DNA of 7,069 bases, taken from OMSK01 sp902492995 (GTDB lineage: Bacteria > Bacillota_I > Bacilli_A > RF39 > UBA660). The position numbers and the translations under genes were made by a program. Positions within the stretch are counted from its first letter, which is position 1; every line of letters starts with the position of its first letter. This document shows positions 6,643 through 7,069 of this stretch, piece after piece. The stretch is taken from positions 1 through 7,069 of the forward strand of contig CABUNR010000042.1 of assembly GCA_902492995.1 (NCBI GenBank), in the 5' to 3' direction. The notes below the pieces were generated by a model. That model was not told where the DNA came from, made no database searches, and saw only the letters and a list, made by a program, of their open reading frames with translations.

Positions 6643-6879
6643 TCACCTTAGTTCTATATTAAAAATATCACCACTTATTAAAATAGAATCATTCATTAAT
6701 TTCGATATTATTAAATTGTCTCCTTTTATAGTAATTTCTCCATCATCATATTTTATCTTTATTTTATTATTATCAAAATGAGATATTTCTATATAATTCA
6801 TAATTTCTACTTTATTTTTTAAAACATTCATCGAAAAATTGTCTTCTAATAAATAACTCCTAAATTTATGAATGTTCAT
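6643..6879 (-). CDS. yqfC: YqfC/YabP-family sporulation protein
   Basis: A 78-residue protein of the YabP/YqfC family, somewhat shorter than Bacillus subtilis YqfC (about 90 residues). The visible family features are an N-terminal helix, then short beta strands with regular turns: VEIMNYIEISHFD (24-36), IKIKYDDGEITIKGDNL (40-56) and ISKLMNDSILISGDIFNIEL (58-77). It has no signal peptide or membrane helix. The family is tied to spore formation under mother-cell control in Bacillus, and YqfC occurs immediately before YqfD as here, so identification rests on both sequence and order. The ATG at 6879 has AGGTGA upstream. It ends in TGA, which is embedded in the yqfD ribosome binding site, so the two are translationally coupled. 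No catalytic residues are recognisable. Confidence 0.87.
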   Translation of the reverse strand: MNIHKFRSYLLEDNFSMNVLKNKVEIMNYIEISHFDNNKIKIKYDDGEITIKGDNLIISKLMNDSILISGDIFNIELR

Positions 6880-6894
6880 ACTATCACCTATATA

Positions 6895-6922
6895 ATTTTA
6901 TTAATTTTATCTTTAAATATGA
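6895..6922 (-). promoter_or_regulatory. Possible sigma-E-like promoter for yqfCD
   Basis: The minus strand has TCATATT (6916-6922), a full match to the sigma-E -35 consensus KMATATT, a 13-base spacer, then AATAAAAT (6895-6902), matching 6 of 8 positions of the -10 consensus CATACAMT. It lies between a terminator and yqfC, where a new promoter is expected. Against it, the -10 end is only about six bases from the AGGTGA ribosome binding site, which would leave a very short leader, and the sequence is AT-rich. Confidence 0.3.
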
Positions 6923-6925
6923 TTT

Positions 6926-6958
6926 AAAAAAAATAAGTAGAAAATTCTACTTATTTTT
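6926..6958 (-). terminator. Intrinsic terminator of the upstream unknown gene
   Basis: A 14-base-pair perfect inverted repeat (6929-6942 with 6945-6958), whose core is AATAAGTAGAA / TTCTACTTATT, with a two-base tip that would open to a tetraloop. On the minus strand it is followed by a run of eight T. It begins 19 bases after the stop of the partial gene, and the T-run on that side fits termination of that gene. The A-run on the other side would also allow action on plus-strand transcripts. It separates the upstream unit from yqfC. Confidence 0.75.
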
Positions 6959-6977
6959 AAGATAATAATCAAATATT

Positions 6978-7069
6978 TTACTTTACTATACTATATTCTA
7001 TACTTCCTGCTTTAGATAAATCAACATCTACTTTTGTTTCTATATTTTTTGTTGTTCCAGTTTCCATAG
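6978..7069 (-). CDS. C-terminal fragment of an unrecognised protein (cut by window edge)
   Basis: The last 29 codons and a TAA stop of a minus-strand gene, ending KVDVDLSKAGSIEYSIVK. I do not recognise it. The frame is open to the window edge, and the alternating hydrophobic/charged pattern (VDVDLS, IEYSIV) suggests beta strands at the end of a domain. A methionine lies at codon 1 of the fragment, so an entire 29-residue peptide is formally possible, but no ribosome binding site can be seen because the window ends two bases before that ATG. It is followed by a good terminator. In Bacillus the genes near yqfC are different (rpsU, yqeY); this tail does not look like either. Confidence 0.55.
   Translation of the reverse strand, partial: METGTTKNIETKVDVDLSKAGSIEYSIVK

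Noticed and set aside
6406..6651. Plus-strand open frame of 81 codons, strongly hydrophobic
   Set aside because: It is antisense to the N-terminus of yqfD; its Ile/Leu/Phe/Ser richness is what AT-rich lysine codons give when read in reverse.
1..7069. Alternative genetic code (TGA as Trp)
   Set aside because: All proteins are full length with the standard code, Trp is encoded by TGG, and yqfC ends at TGA exactly where the family ends.
1..7069. CRISPR array, defence island, transposon or prophage
   Set aside because: No spaced direct repeats, transposase, integrase or phage structural genes are visible; all genes look chromosomal and co-directional.

Overview
The window is extremely AT-rich (roughly three quarters or more A+T by eye) and comes from a Gram-positive, Firmicutes-like bacterium. 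Evidence for this is the YqfC/YqfD sporulation pair, strong AGGAG-type ribosome binding sites, tightly packed co-directional genes and low-GC codon use. All open reading frames read through with the standard bacterial code (Trp is TGG; TGA is used as a stop at the end of yqfC), so this is not a code-4 mollicute. An uncultured gut-type member of the Bacilli or Clostridia is my best guess; that placement is inference.

Every gene is on the minus strand, so transcription runs from the right end to the left. From right to left the window holds: the C-terminal tail of an unrecognised protein (6978-7069) followed by a good intrinsic terminator (6926-6958); yqfC and yqfD (6879 to 5454), with yqfD starting at TTG and its ribosome binding site overlapping the yqfC stop; a weak terminator-like hairpin over the yqfD stop; then a six-gene block from 5404 to 146. 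That block is a PlsC-type acyltransferase, an AMP-forming acyl-CoA ligase, a second PlsC-type acyltransferase, HemW, an HD-domain phosphohydrolase and a dTMP-kinase-like protein. Spacings inside it are 1, -29, 7, 1 and 38 bases, so it looks like one operon. At the left edge a type IV (pseudo)pilin gene begins (85 to 1, cut by the window), with a good sigma-A promoter in front of it.

The most coherent unit is acyltransferase, acyl-CoA ligase, acyltransferase. It could activate free fatty acids and place them on two different acceptors or on the two glycerol positions. HemW, the HD hydrolase and the kinase look like housekeeping passengers. The two yqf genes are normally followed by phoH, pgpH, ybeY and era in Bacillus; here that order is broken and lipid genes follow. 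I see no CRISPR array, tRNA, rRNA, insertion sequence or phage module. Nothing here is clearly a new system; the best leads are the acyl cassette, the unusual P-loop of the kinase, and the uncharacterised HD protein.
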